Of a DNA stretch of 64,000 nt, positions 53,400 to 62,875 are shown piece by piece. The translations under genes were made by a program, and so were the position numbers. Positions within the stretch are counted from its first letter, which is position 1. Each line of letters begins with the position of its first letter. The notes beneath the pieces were generated by a model that worked only from the letters and a program-made list of their open reading frames with translations, was not told the DNA's origin and did no database searches. Origin of the DNA: Novosphingobium sp. SG919 (GTDB lineage Bacteria > Pseudomonadota > Alphaproteobacteria > Sphingomonadales > Sphingomonadaceae); contig NZ_JABCNG010000001.1 of the NCBI RefSeq assembly GCF_012932495.1, positions 2,232,001 through 2,296,000 of the forward strand, in the 5' to 3' direction.

Positions 53400-54047
53400 A
53401 TGAACGACCACCACAATCCCTTCCAACACGACGTCGAAATCGACATGTTCACCGGCGAAGTTCGCCACCGGAACAATGGCGGCGGGGCGATCATCCTGCT
53501 CCTCGTGCTCGCGCCGATCATTATGGCGAGCACAGTTTTCCTGGCCGTGATCTTTCCGGTCGCGGGCTGCGGCGCGCTCGTCGTCGGGTATCTTGTGCAG
53601 TCGATCGCCGGCTATTTCGCGCAGTGGCCCACCGACGATCCGCTCGGGGGATGGACGACCGACGACCTCGCCCGGCTCACTGTGATGATCCTGGCAAGCA
53701 TGGTGGCGCTGTTCTGCCTGCTGCCCGTCGAAGGCTGGGTCAGCCGGCGTTTCGCGCGCTATGTCCAGTTGCGCCACTGGATCAGGGTCTTCGGCCTGGC
53801 GCTTATGCTCAACGAGATCGGTGTCGATTACTACTTCTCGCTGATCGGCCAGCCCTGGAACGCGGGCGGCCATGGCCTGCTGGCCGGCGTCACGGCAGAC
53901 AAGTTGCAGCGGATCGCGGTGTTCGCGGTTGGCATCCATGTTATTTTCCGGCTGATCGACACACGCGGCACGAACAGCAATCTGCTGCAGCGCCTCGGCT
54001 TGCCCGGTCGCCGGGCTCGCATCGCAAGAAAGGAAACACGCCGATGA
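53400..54047 (+). CDS. Hypothetical polytopic membrane protein
   Basis: A 215-residue protein with about five hydrophobic helices (AIILLLVLAPIIMASTVFLA, LTVMILASMVALFCLLPVEG, IRVFGLALMLNEIGVDYYFS and others). The N-terminus is polar and the C-terminus basic (GRRARIARKETRR). No family was recognised. It lies 19 bp after the CSD membrane gene and overlaps the next gene by 4 bases, so the three probably act together. Confidence 0.7.
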   Translation: MNDHHNPFQHDVEIDMFTGEVRHRNNGGGAIILLLVLAPIIMASTVFLAVIFPVAGCGALVVGYLVQSIAGYFAQWPTDDPLGGWTTDDLARLTVMILASMVALFCLLPVEGWVSRRFARYVQLRHWIRVFGLALMLNEIGVDYYFSLIGQPWNAGGHGLLAGVTADKLQRIAVFAVGIHVIFRLIDTRGTNSNLLQRLGLPGRRARIARKETRR

Positions 54048-55060
54048 AACGCTCTCTCCGCGCTTTCGCCGTTTTCGCGACATCCACACTTGCCACCTCC
54101 GCCACCGGCTGGGCACAAACGCCACCGCGGCCGGGAAATACCGGCTTTCCCGCAACAATGTCCGTCGCGGATCGCAGGCAAATTCTGCAAGTCGCCAATT
54201 TCGATCTCAGCGCCGATCTGCGCAACGCGACACGCTATTGCGATGACAAGAAGGTAATCGCGAAAGTCGGGATCGGCCGGCGCGATATCAACAACGACAG
54301 CAGGGAGGAGTTCTTCGTCCTCAGCCAGAACGAATGTCCCGGCGACAATGGCAAAATTCATGCCGCCATCGTCTTTTTCGATTCCAATACCAGGCTCTAT
54401 CAGAACATGCTCGATGTCGACGGGCAGCCCAAGATCGGTGCGCAGAGCGGCACGGACTGGCCGCAGATCGACGTGACCGATGGCGACAAGACAACGAGCT
54501 ACGCCTTCGTCGCCCGCGACAGCCGCTACCTGCCGCTCTCCACGATCGCCTACCGCAAGAACCTGGCCCTCGCCCGCCAACCCGAAAGGACGCCGCCGAG
54601 CCAGCTCCCCACCGCCAGCTGGACGAGGCCCTGGAACCGAGGCGATCTGACGCCGGGACAGCTCGCACAGATCTTTCTGGCGGCGGGCTATAAGCAGACC
54701 CCTGATGGCTGGAAGGGCTGCGACGGGACCAGCGACGCCGAGATACCCGATGCCGAGAACGCGATCGTCGATCTCAACGGCGATGGCAATCCCGAAGTCA
54801 TCGTCCGCGATGACAGCGCAGAATGCTATGGCAACAGCGGCGGGCGGTTTACGGTCTTGTCCCCGGTGCCGGGCGGCTGGAAGAAGGTCGGCGAGGGCCA
54901 GGACATCCCCTTCATCCTCGAGAACCGCAGCCGCGCCGGCTGGCTTGATTACGAAGAGGGAGGCCCCGGCTTCTGCCATGCGCGCGATCGCAACGATGGC
55001 CAAGGCTACAGAAGCGTCGGGCAAATAGCAGACAGCCCGAATGGCTGCTCCGGTTCCTAG
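54044..55060 (+). CDS. Exported protein with Ca-binding FG-GAP-like segments, 3' end reshaped by IS
   Basis: A 338-residue secreted or periplasmic protein. The signal peptide ends at TGWAQ. Two DxNxDG-type loops are present (GRRDINNDSREEFFVLSQNE and IVDLNGDGNPEVIVRDD), typical of FG-GAP or dockerin-like calcium loops. Several Cys (CDDKK, NECPGD, GCDG, ECYGNSG, GFCHARD) suggest disulphides. The last seven residues before the stop at 55060 lie within the predicted IS end (55039), so the natural C-terminus has probably been replaced. Confidence 0.7.
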   Translation: MKRSLRAFAVFATSTLATSATGWAQTPPRPGNTGFPATMSVADRRQILQVANFDLSADLRNATRYCDDKKVIAKVGIGRRDINNDSREEFFVLSQNECPGDNGKIHAAIVFFDSNTRLYQNMLDVDGQPKIGAQSGTDWPQIDVTDGDKTTSYAFVARDSRYLPLSTIAYRKNLALARQPERTPPSQLPTASWTRPWNRGDLTPGQLAQIFLAAGYKQTPDGWKGCDGTSDAEIPDAENAIVDLNGDGNPEVIVRDDSAECYGNSGGRFTVLSPVPGGWKKVGEGQDIPFILENRSRAGWLDYEEGGPGFCHARDRNDGQGYRSVGQIADSPNGCSGS

Positions 55061-55844
55061 GCGGTAGTCTCGTAAACGCGGAGCCATAGGCGCATTGATG
55101 CGAGTTGGACCATGGCAAGGAAGTTCTCGGCCAGCTTGTCGTAGCGCGTGGCGACCCGGCGGAAGTGCTTCAACTTGGAGAAAAAGCGCTCGATCAGGTT
55201 CCGCTCGCGGTAAAGCCAAGTGCTGAAGTAGGGCTTTGACCTTCGGTTCGCCTTTGGCGGGATATTGGCAAACGCTCCCTTTTCACGAAGTGACGCTCGG
55301 ATGCGATCGGTACCGTAGGCCTTGTCCGCAAGGACGATTGTTCCTGCTCCGACGTGATCGAGTAAGTCGTCAACAGCTTGCCCGTCATGACTTTGCCCGG
55401 CGGTCAGGCTAACCGGATCGGGAGCCCTTGCCCGTCAACGACCGCGTGGATTTTGGTCGTGAGCCCGCCTCGGGAGCGACCGAGACAACGATCTCGATCC
55501 CCCTTTTCGCCGTCGCGGCCTGTTGGTGCGCCCGGATGGACGTGCTATCGATCATCTGGGTGTCGCCATCATGGGCCGCGGTAATGGCGTCCATCATCCG
55601 ATCCCACACACCAGCTTTTCGCCATCGCACAAAGCGGTTGTAGCAGGTGGTGCGCGAGCCATAACGCTCCGGCAGGTCTCGCCACGGCGCACCGGATCGC
55701 AGCACCCAGAAGATGCCATTCAGCACGCGGCGGTCGTCAACACGCGGCACGCCTCTTGGTTTGTTGGGTAGTAGCGGTTCGATCACACGCCATTCGAAGT
55801 CGGTCAGGTCATATCGGCTCATATGGAGCCTGAATCAGAAATGC
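55039..55844 (-). mobile_element. IS5-family insertion sequence (IS427-type)
   Basis: About 806 bp, the usual size for this group. Imperfect ends: GAATGGCTGCTCCGGTTCC (55039-55057) against the complement of GGAGCCTGAATCAGAAATGC (55825-55844), about 12 of 19 matching. No clear target duplication was seen, so the exact limits are uncertain by a few bases. It carries one transposase gene in two frames. Confidence 0.6.
55057..55822 (-). CDS. IS5-family transposase, two overlapping frames with -1 frameshift
   Basis: The first frame (55822-55409) reads MSRYDLTDFEWRVIEPLLPN and has the DDE first Asp in QMIDSTSIRAH. At AAAAGGGGG (55507-55499) a -1 shift leads to RDRCLGRSRGGLTTKIHAVV, then IVLADKAYG (second Asp) and the YREXXX-type segment YRERNLIERFFSKLKHFRRV, ending RLWLRVYETTA at 55057. 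A programmed -1 shift is normal for this group, so the element could be active. Confidence 0.85.
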
Positions 55845-55863
55845 CTGTGGTCAGCAAGGCACA

Positions 55864-56133
55864 TCAGCCAAGCTCCACGATGATACCGTCCGACTGCATT
55901 GTGCGACGGTGGTTTGGCATTATTTCCGGCCAAGTTTCGTTATAAATGCGCCGAAATTGCTTGGCTTGATCCCAATCGACAAAACAGCGGCGATGCATCG
56001 CTGAGTCAGAGAACCTCCATAGGGGATGGGCCTCATCCCAGATGAAATGCGGAAACATCACGATGTCATCCGATCCTGCGATGACATCACCGCACACGGA
56101 ACATTCTGTCTTTCCCCGAACGACGATCGCCAT
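55864..56133 (-). CDS. Small hypothetical protein with Cys pair
   Basis: An 89-residue protein beginning MAIVVRGKTECSVCGDVIAG. A CxxC knuckle near residue 10 plus His/Cys in MHRRCFVDW suggests one zinc site. It is rich in Trp and Phe (FPHFIWDEAHPLWRFSDS). GGGAGG precedes ATG 56133; the open frame extends upstream to 56178 without a better start. It stands alone beside the IS. No function assigned. Confidence 0.65.
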   Translation of the reverse strand: MAIVVRGKTECSVCGDVIAGSDDIVMFPHFIWDEAHPLWRFSDSAMHRRCFVDWDQAKQFRRIYNETWPEIMPNHRRTMQSDGIIVELG

Positions 56134-56466
56134 GTGATCCTCCCAATAGATCAGGTCACACGATCGACAACAGGGCACAAGCCCGCATCGACATCCGCCT
56201 CAATATATGAGTTCACGGCCTAGTGAAGCGGCCGTGGAGCGGGATCGACCGCTTTTCGCAGTTTGGGCAGATTGCCTCGGCCGCCGCCAACCCGCTCGAT
56301 TTCTTGGCTTAGCCCCCGATCACCGCCGCAACCAACAGCAACGTCGAAAGGCCATGATCGCCACAAAGTAAAGAAAGAGTTGGTGACAGCAGCGACGGTT
56401 CCTTCAATCATGCGTTTGGGAGGAATAATTTACCCCAGTTTAACGTGTTTCAAGCATTCTCTATGA

Positions 56467-58701
56467 ATGGCAAATTTTGGCGCTGCACTCGGGAAGGTAT
56501 GCCGCGTTGCGCTGCACGTTTCGCGAGCCGGTTGCACGTCTCACGCGGCTTTGCTGACCGTGCTAACAAGTCTTTCCGTGTTGACTTCGGTGCTCATTGT
56601 CAATTTCCTTGTCTGGAACGCCGACGAGCATGCCGACCGGCTGGCTGCCGTATCGATTTCTGGGGCAATCGATCGCGAACGTTCGCGCATCAGCAACGAA
56701 ACGTACATCAATGCGCATTGGAACGATGCCTTCGCCCACGCTTACGGGTCTCTGGATGACCCATGGATCGTGTCCCAATGGGGAACGCCGATAGGCTTGG
56801 GTTATGTGATCGACGCAAACGGACGGACGTTGTTCGCGCATCTCCCATCCGGGCGTGAGCCACCTCTTGCCGACCTGATCGGACCAAGCACCCTGAAAGC
56901 TTTGCTTGCCCGAGTTCCGGCAAACGAGGCGGCAGTACGGCGGCGGGGCGACGCGATGGTGCTGATCGGAAAGGCCGGCACTACTCCGGCTCTGATAGCG
57001 TTCTCGCCGATCGTCCGGGAAAATGGTCCGGCAACGCTCGACAAGTCGTCCTATCGCATTTTTGTCGATATCCGCTTGCTCGACGACAAACTGCTCGAAG
57101 AATGGGGAAAAGGCTTTGGTTTGCGGCATCTTCGGTGGTCGCGGGATGGCGTCTCCGCAGGGGACGAAGCCTCCACCAAGGTGCGCGATTGGTCGGGCGC
57201 GCTGATTGGCACGATTGCCTGGCAACGCCTTGCTCCTGGTTCTTTAGCGGTTCGCGAATTGCTGCCAGTAATCTGCTTGTGCGTAGTTCTGTTTCTGGCA
57301 GTTGCTGCCGTTATCGTGCGCCGCGTGCACAGTCTCAATCGAGAGTTGGCAATACAGTCAAACAGCGCGATCGAAGCCGGCCGCCTGGAGCGCGACGCGC
57401 GCCTGCTTGCCGACAGCGACGAACTCACAGGGCTGTACAACCGTCGACGTTTCTATGCCGATCTGGAAAATGTCGCCATCCCGGCCAATCTCAACGCCTT
57501 GACGGTGGGATTGATCGACCTCGATCGGTTCAAGCCAATCAACGATACGTTCGGACACTTGGTTGGAGACCGCGTGCTGGTGGAGGTTGCCAGATTACTT
57601 CGCGACACGGCGGGGCCCATAGCCACGCTTTATCGTTTGGGCGGAGACGAGTTCGCGATGATCCTGAGCCTTGATGGAAAGGCCGCGATGCGGCTTGCGG
57701 AGCGGATATGCACGGTCGTGGCGGCTCCGATGAGAATTTCCGACCGACAGGTGAGTCTGGGTGTCTCGATCGGGCTTGGTGCGTTTGTCGATGCTGGCCT
57801 CAGTCCGGTCGAGCTTGCCAAGCGCGCGGACCACGCGCTCTATCACGCAAAGCGGGAGAAGCCTGGGCAAGCCGTTCTATTCAACGTCGAATTGGAACGC
57901 CGTCTGCTGGACGACCACGTAATTGAAGCGGAACTGCACGCGAGCGAATTCGAAAACGAATTGCATTTCGACGTGCAGCCAATCGTTTCCATGACATCAG
58001 GAGCGGTGGTGGGCGGCGAACTCCTGGCACGTTGGACCAGCGCGCGACTGGGGGTGGTCGAACCCCAGCGCTTCATCGGAATTGCGGAGCGCAGTACAGT
58101 GATCCATGCGATAACGCGCAACGCCATGCATTGCGCTTTGGAACTGCTGGAAGTTCTGCCGCCAGACAAGACACTCTCCGTCAACGTATCGGCCTGTGAT
58201 CTGCATTGCGCCGATACGGTGGATGCGATTCTTGACATGGTCCGCAATTCGCGGGCTGATCCGTGCCGCCTTTGTATCGAGGTGACCGAGACGGCAGTGA
58301 TGCGAAACCTTGATGTTGCCGTCAATGCGCTCCATCGATTTCGCGCAATTGGCATGCAGGTTGCACTGGACGATTTTGGCACAGGCTACTCCAGCCTTAG
58401 CAATCTTTATCGCCTGCCGCTTGACAAGGTAAAGATCGATCGGAGCTTCGCCTTGAATTTCGATAATATTTACAGCGTGTCGATCGTTGACGCGATCGTC
58501 AACCTTTGTCATTCTCTTGGCCTGGTCTGTATTGTGGAGGGAGTTGAGACCACCTCGCAGGCCGTCAAGTTGCAAAACATCGGCTGCGATCTCATGCAGG
58601 GCTATCTCTTCGGCTATCCGCTGAATGCGAAAGTCTTTGCCACCCTTGCCTCGCATTGGTTTGCACAAAAGGAAGATGACCGCCCGCGCATTGCGGGCTG
58701 A
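56467..58701 (+). CDS. CHASE4-GGDEF-EAL cyclic-di-GMP signalling protein
   Basis: A 744-residue inner-membrane protein. Two helices (about 27-50 and 264-285) frame a periplasmic CHASE4-like sensor (NAHWNDAFAHAYG at 82-94). GGDEF is 392-396 (RLGGDEFAM), so the cyclase is likely active; the RxxD inhibitory site is replaced. In the EAL domain the EAL triad reads ELL (518-520), but NVSA, EVTETA, DDFGTGYSSL, KIDRSF and EGVET are kept, so phosphodiesterase activity is plausible. It may have both activities. No ribosome-binding site is strong; the ATG at 56463 is out of frame. Confidence 0.92.
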   Translation: MANFGAALGKVCRVALHVSRAGCTSHAALLTVLTSLSVLTSVLIVNFLVWNADEHADRLAAVSISGAIDRERSRISNETYINAHWNDAFAHAYGSLDDPWIVSQWGTPIGLGYVIDANGRTLFAHLPSGREPPLADLIGPSTLKALLARVPANEAAVRRRGDAMVLIGKAGTTPALIAFSPIVRENGPATLDKSSYRIFVDIRLLDDKLLEEWGKGFGLRHLRWSRDGVSAGDEASTKVRDWSGALIGTIAWQRLAPGSLAVRELLPVICLCVVLFLAVAAVIVRRVHSLNRELAIQSNSAIEAGRLERDARLLADSDELTGLYNRRRFYADLENVAIPANLNALTVGLIDLDRFKPINDTFGHLVGDRVLVEVARLLRDTAGPIATLYRLGGDEFAMILSLDGKAAMRLAERICTVVAAPMRISDRQVSLGVSIGLGAFVDAGLSPVELAKRADHALYHAKREKPGQAVLFNVELERRLLDDHVIEAELHASEFENELHFDVQPIVSMTSGAVVGGELLARWTSARLGVVEPQRFIGIAERSTVIHAITRNAMHCALELLEVLPPDKTLSVNVSACDLHCADTVDAILDMVRNSRADPCRLCIEVTETAVMRNLDVAVNALHRFRAIGMQVALDDFGTGYSSLSNLYRLPLDKVKIDRSFALNFDNIYSVSIVDAIVNLCHSLGLVCIVEGVETTSQAVKLQNIGCDLMQGYLFGYPLNAKVFATLASHWFAQKEDDRPRIAG

Positions 58702-58903
58702 TACGAGTTTTCGGCCCCCCTTTATGTTGAAGCGCTGCATCACGATCAGTGTGCTGCCAGGCACCGCACGCACGGAAACATTGTGACCGATTGGCGGCGG
58801 AGTGCCGACTACCCAGCGTGCGCGGCTAAGCGCAATGACAACAGTGCAAATCATGGAGGGTTTAAGTAACCCCGATGACGCGCGGTGACTCCAATTTACC
58901 CGC

Positions 58904-60373
58904 TTAGTTTTGCGGAACGGTGTTCCATTGATTGCGCTGCCCGCGTGCTCGCCCGTAATCGAGCAGGCAGGACATATAGCTGGCAAAGAACTGCACCGGG
59001 TGATGTTCTTCATCGTCCTGTTTGTGCCAGGCGTCGCAACTCTTGCCTTGGTAGAGATGGTCGCCGGGCAGTTCGGCGGGACGGCCGTTATCCATCAGAT
59101 TTTCGTTGCTGATATAGGCCATACGCAAACTGTCCGCCTGCGCTTCGACCATGCCGACCGACAACTGATAGACCTGATTTTCCAGGATATCGACAGTCCG
59201 CAGGCCCAGCGTGGTCAACAGCCAGCCGTCTTGCGGATTTTTCAGGTCGCCATCGTGCCAGGGACTGATAGACAGGCGCGTATTCGTCAGCAGCGTGACA
59301 TTGGCCCTGCCCGATCGCTGCGCCATGGCCTGCGCGTCCTTGATCTCGTGCAGGAAGACGCCAAAGCGTGCCCCTCCATCGACGAACAAGTTGCGGCGAT
59401 GCTCCTCCGGGTCGCTGCCGACAAGGCGAATGCGCAGTTGTACGGGCTTGGCGCCGACGGGGACGGAGGAGGACGCGATCAAGCTTTCGACATAGGCCTG
59501 GCGCACCTGCAGCATGCGTGTGGCGGTCGCATTGCCGTCGAAAGCGGACAGCGCGAGCGCGGTCAGGTCGAGCGCATAGCCATAGCCATCGTCGACATCG
59601 GTCACGCCGACGTAGAGCTTCCGGCCGCGACATGCTTGCTGTGCTACGGCGCGGATCGTGCCGGGGCTGATGAGGGCAAGCAGACGCTTGCGCAGCGGAT
59701 CGAGGCTGCCCTTCGCCCCATGCGCCAGCATGCCGATGCCGCCAAAGGGATATGGCCGCAGGATGTCCGTCTCTTTGCGGATGCTATACGCTAGAGCGAG
59801 ATCCTCGATGTCGCTATGTCCAGGCTTGGGCGCCGTCGCATTGTCCGCGCCGGGCAGCGTCTCGGCCGCCATGCCGCCGACCCATTTGTAATCGCGGTCG
59901 TTGGCATCGGGTCCAGCCCCCGCCCTGTCGAGGTCGGTTCGGCGCAGAAAGAGAAACGTGGATTGGAGCGACCCGGTGCTCACGCCCGTCACCACGTCGG
60001 CCAAGGGCGGCAGCAGGTTTTTGTCCTGCAAACCCAGAAACATGCCGGCGCCGAAGGCACCGTTCAGACTACCGCCCGACAGTACCAGATATTGCGCGCC
60101 CTCGCTATTGGACGTCATGGGCATGACAACGCCCAGCTGGACGCAATTGCCGGCGCCGCCGCCAAGGGCCCGCATGTCCTTGCGCGAGGCGGCATAGGCT
60201 TCACGCGCGAAGGTCGTCAGATCGTCCGGCGTGGCTTTAGGCGCATTGCCGTGAGCGGTGGCGACGATGCGCGTTGCCCGAATGGCGATGGGACTGATTT
60301 GTCCGGGACGCTGGTGCGCGCATCCGGACAGAACAAGAACTGCGGCCATTACTCGCAGCGTGTGTCGCAACAT
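58904..60373 (-). CDS. Patatin-like phospholipase lipoprotein
   Basis: A 489-residue lipoprotein; the lipobox is LSGC (residues 15-18). The patatin core shows the oxyanion segment LSGGSLNGAFGAG, the nucleophile Ser in GVSTGSLQS, and the catalytic Asp in FVDGGARFG. The start at 60373 has GGGGG 7 bases before it. The C-terminal 100 residues are not typical of patatins. It is membrane-attached, so a lipid acyl hydrolase acting on the envelope or on imported lipids. Confidence 0.88.
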   Translation of the reverse strand: MLRHTLRVMAAVLVLSGCAHQRPGQISPIAIRATRIVATAHGNAPKATPDDLTTFAREAYAASRKDMRALGGGAGNCVQLGVVMPMTSNSEGAQYLVLSGGSLNGAFGAGMFLGLQDKNLLPPLADVVTGVSTGSLQSTFLFLRRTDLDRAGAGPDANDRDYKWVGGMAAETLPGADNATAPKPGHSDIEDLALAYSIRKETDILRPYPFGGIGMLAHGAKGSLDPLRKRLLALISPGTIRAVAQQACRGRKLYVGVTDVDDGYGYALDLTALALSAFDGNATATRMLQVRQAYVESLIASSSVPVGAKPVQLRIRLVGSDPEEHRRNLFVDGGARFGVFLHEIKDAQAMAQRSGRANVTLLTNTRLSISPWHDGDLKNPQDGWLLTTLGLRTVDILENQVYQLSVGMVEAQADSLRMAYISNENLMDNGRPAELPGDHLYQGKSCDAWHKQDDEEHHPVQFFASYMSCLLDYGRARGQRNQWNTVPQN

Positions 60374-60740
60374 CTCATTCCCCCCAAAGAAATGTGGTGT
60401 ACAGCGAGTTTTTATGTTGGCGACTCGTATTGAATAAACCGACTTTTGCAAAAAGTCACGACGCAGGAGGAGCAAGAAGGAAATTAAATTTTGTCGATGT
60501 TGCGCTACTGCTTGGTTTGAGGATATCCTACTCGAGGTACGGCTGTAGACTATCTGCACTCCTTCAACTTTGCTGACCAATGCACCAAGTGGCGCGCCCT
60601 GAAGCTTGCCGTTCGTTGCCGGTTTCGGCCACCAGAACCGATGACCGGTTCCGACGTCCCGATCTGGGATCGGCAATGACCGCTGTCGCGGCGTGAACGA
60701 CTGTACCTCGCTGGCCAATCAGCGCAGAATCAATCTGGAG
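60374..60740. other. 367-bp gap without a recognised gene
   Basis: Between the patatin gene (start at 60373) and the end of the winged-helix/TPR gene (stop near 60741). It has some AT-rich sequence near 60480-60540, likely the patatin promoter, and short GC-rich repeats (GGTTTCGGCCACCAGAACC and similar). I see no gene in it. Confidence 0.4.
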
Positions 60741-62066
60741 TTAGTCGCCAATGACTTTTCGAACCCGGCCGAGCTTGGCCAAAACCGCCCGAAAGCGAGG
60801 CTCCTGGCGGAGATGCTTGAATGCAGGATCGACCGCCAGAGCGCAGATTGGCTGGGCGCGTTCGACTAAAGCAGTCTCGAGCCAGTCCAGCGCCGCACTC
60901 ACATCGTTCTGAGCGGCATAGACCGTGGCGATATCGAACGCAGAGACATAGCGATGGCCCCGCGCGGCGAGGAGCTCGTCCAGAAGCCCTTTGGATTCCG
61001 AATGCCTTCCCGCGAGTGCCAGGGCGGCCGGCACATCGGCAGCGCTGCCGATTGTCACGCCGGCGCGCGAGCGAAATATTTCGAGGGCGCGCTCGACATC
61101 GCCCAGGCGCAGCCAACTGCGTGCCCGTATGGATTTGGCATGCGCGAACTGGGGGGCAAGCTCGAGCGTGGCTTCGGCCTGCGCGATCGCCTGATCATAT
61201 TGCCCGGCATAATAGAGGCCCATCGCAATGTTGGCGTTGATATTGGGCGCTAGCGGCTCGATAGCCTGGGCGCGACGAAGGTGGAAAAAGGCCGCTTCGA
61301 AGTTCTGAGCGCACATCGCCTGCAGTCCCATATAATGGAACGCCGCGAGGCAGTCGGGATTGAGGCCGAGGGCGCGTCGGTAGCAGACGTCGGCTGCAGC
61401 AAAGTCGAACTCGAACATCGTGTTGATATGGCCCAATTGCGCATGGGCATCGGCAAGGGTTGGGTCCGCCTCCAAGGCCGCAAGGGCGGCACCGTGCGCC
61501 TTTGGAAAGACATCCCTTGGCGGGGCGAGTCCAAAGACGCCCAGAAGGGCATAGCCAGACGCAACGCAGGCGTGTGCCAGCGCAAACTGCGGATCGATCT
61601 CGACTGCCTGTTCGAGCTGCTCCAGACCACGCTGCAGCGTGTCGCCGCCCGGTCTGGTCAGCGCGGACCAACCAGAGACGAAGAGTTGGCTTGCCTGCGG
61701 GTTGGCGCTCATGCGGCGGGACAAAGCGCCTGGTTCTTTTTTCTCGGTTCCGGCAATTTCAGCCACGAATCGGTAGCCTCGCCTCGGCTCTGTGACGATG
61801 AAACGCTTGTCGTTTGGCCTCTCGCCGAGCGACCTGCGGATCGCGGAAATGCATTTTGCGAGGCTGTTGTCCTCGACAGTGACGTCCTTCCAGATCACTG
61901 CCATCAAATCCCCCTTGGGCACCAGGACACCGGGGTGGGAAGCAAGGTAGAGCAACGCGTCCAGAGGACGACCGGTCAGATCGATCGGGTTGCCGGTCGC
62001 CCGGGCGACAAGTCGTCGTCGCTGGGGATCGAGCAGGAAGTCGCCGAATGCCAGGATCTCGGTCAA
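60741..62066 (-). CDS. Winged-helix regulator with TPR repeats
   Basis: A 441-residue protein. The first 105 residues form a CadC/OmpR-type winged helix (FGDFLLDPQRRRLVARATGN, DLTGRPLDALLYLASHPGVL and TEPRRGYRFVAEI). From about 130 on it is TPR-like (LEQLEQAVEIDPQFALAHAC, ALAALEADPTLADAHAQLGH, CYRRALGLNPDCLAAFHYMG). No membrane helix is evident, unlike the kinase fusion at 49613. It is divergent from the small membrane proteins at 62194, which may be its target. Confidence 0.8.
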   Translation of the reverse strand: MTEILAFGDFLLDPQRRRLVARATGNPIDLTGRPLDALLYLASHPGVLVPKGDLMAVIWKDVTVEDNSLAKCISAIRRSLGERPNDKRFIVTEPRRGYRFVAEIAGTEKKEPGALSRRMSANPQASQLFVSGWSALTRPGGDTLQRGLEQLEQAVEIDPQFALAHACVASGYALLGVFGLAPPRDVFPKAHGAALAALEADPTLADAHAQLGHINTMFEFDFAAADVCYRRALGLNPDCLAAFHYMGLQAMCAQNFEAAFFHLRRAQAIEPLAPNINANIAMGLYYAGQYDQAIAQAEATLELAPQFAHAKSIRARSWLRLGDVERALEIFRSRAGVTIGSAADVPAALALAGRHSESKGLLDELLAARGHRYVSAFDIATVYAAQNDVSAALDWLETALVERAQPICALAVDPAFKHLRQEPRFRAVLAKLGRVRKVIGD

Positions 62067-62193
62067 AGCGGTTTGCTTCCCAAATTTCAGGGTTTTTCAC
62101 ACCCTTTGGTCGCGAAGAAGGTTTAAGCATGGGCTTTGCGGCTTGTCGAGCGGTGCAGTCGACGCCCGGATCGCTAAAATTAGGGGTAGTTCA

Positions 62194-62841
62194 ATGGTCG
62201 AAGGCTTGCCGTCGAGACATGCGCTGCTAACACCGGCGGCGGCAGCGATGGGCTTCTTCGTCTATTTTGTGCTTGCTCTCCTGCTCATGCACGCCATCCG
62301 ACCCGACTATACGATCCTAGATCACATGATCAGCGACTATGCAGTGGGTCCTACAGGCTGGATCATGACTACCGCCTTCATATCGCTTGCCCTTGGCTGT
62401 CTGGCACTGGCGATCGGGCTGTTTCGGGACGGTCCGAAATCGTGGCTCTGCTGGATCGGCGCCTCTCTTCTGATCGTTGCCTTCATAGGGCTAGTCGTGA
62501 CCGCATTGTTCCCGACCGACCTTGAGACCGCACCGACGACGCAAACTGGCAATATCCACACCATCAGCTTTCTGGTGAACGTCGTGAGCGTCCTTGTTTC
62601 GACCCTGTGCCTCGCGTTCAGTTATGATGGCAGCCCGGACTGGCGGGACCGTCGAGCGCCAGCCCTGATCTTCGCCGGCCTACTTGCCATCGCCTTCGTC
62701 GGACAGTTTCTAACGCTGCATCGTGGCGCGCCCTATGGCATCGCGAACCGGGTCTTCATCGCGATCCTGATGGCATGGCTCATTTTGAATAGTGTCTGGC
62801 TCAGGCAGGTTGCCGACAAGGCGCGTCAACTTGAGAGCTGA
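62194..62841 (+). CDS. DUF998-like membrane protein
   Basis: A 215-residue protein with about six helices (AAAAMGFFVYFVLALLLMHA, ITTAFISLALGCLALAIG region and others). DYTILDHMISDYAVGPTGWI and NIHTISFLVNVVSV are the conserved DUF998-type motifs. The ATG at 62194 is preferred, because the upstream frame is not protein-like. It lies 128 bp from the divergent regulator and is followed by a second membrane gene. Confidence 0.75.
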   Translation: MVEGLPSRHALLTPAAAAMGFFVYFVLALLLMHAIRPDYTILDHMISDYAVGPTGWIMTTAFISLALGCLALAIGLFRDGPKSWLCWIGASLLIVAFIGLVVTALFPTDLETAPTTQTGNIHTISFLVNVVSVLVSTLCLAFSYDGSPDWRDRRAPALIFAGLLAIAFVGQFLTLHRGAPYGIANRVFIAILMAWLILNSVWLRQVADKARQLES

Positions 62842-62875
62842 CCGGGGCGCCGCACGCTTCCTATTAGGATTTGTC

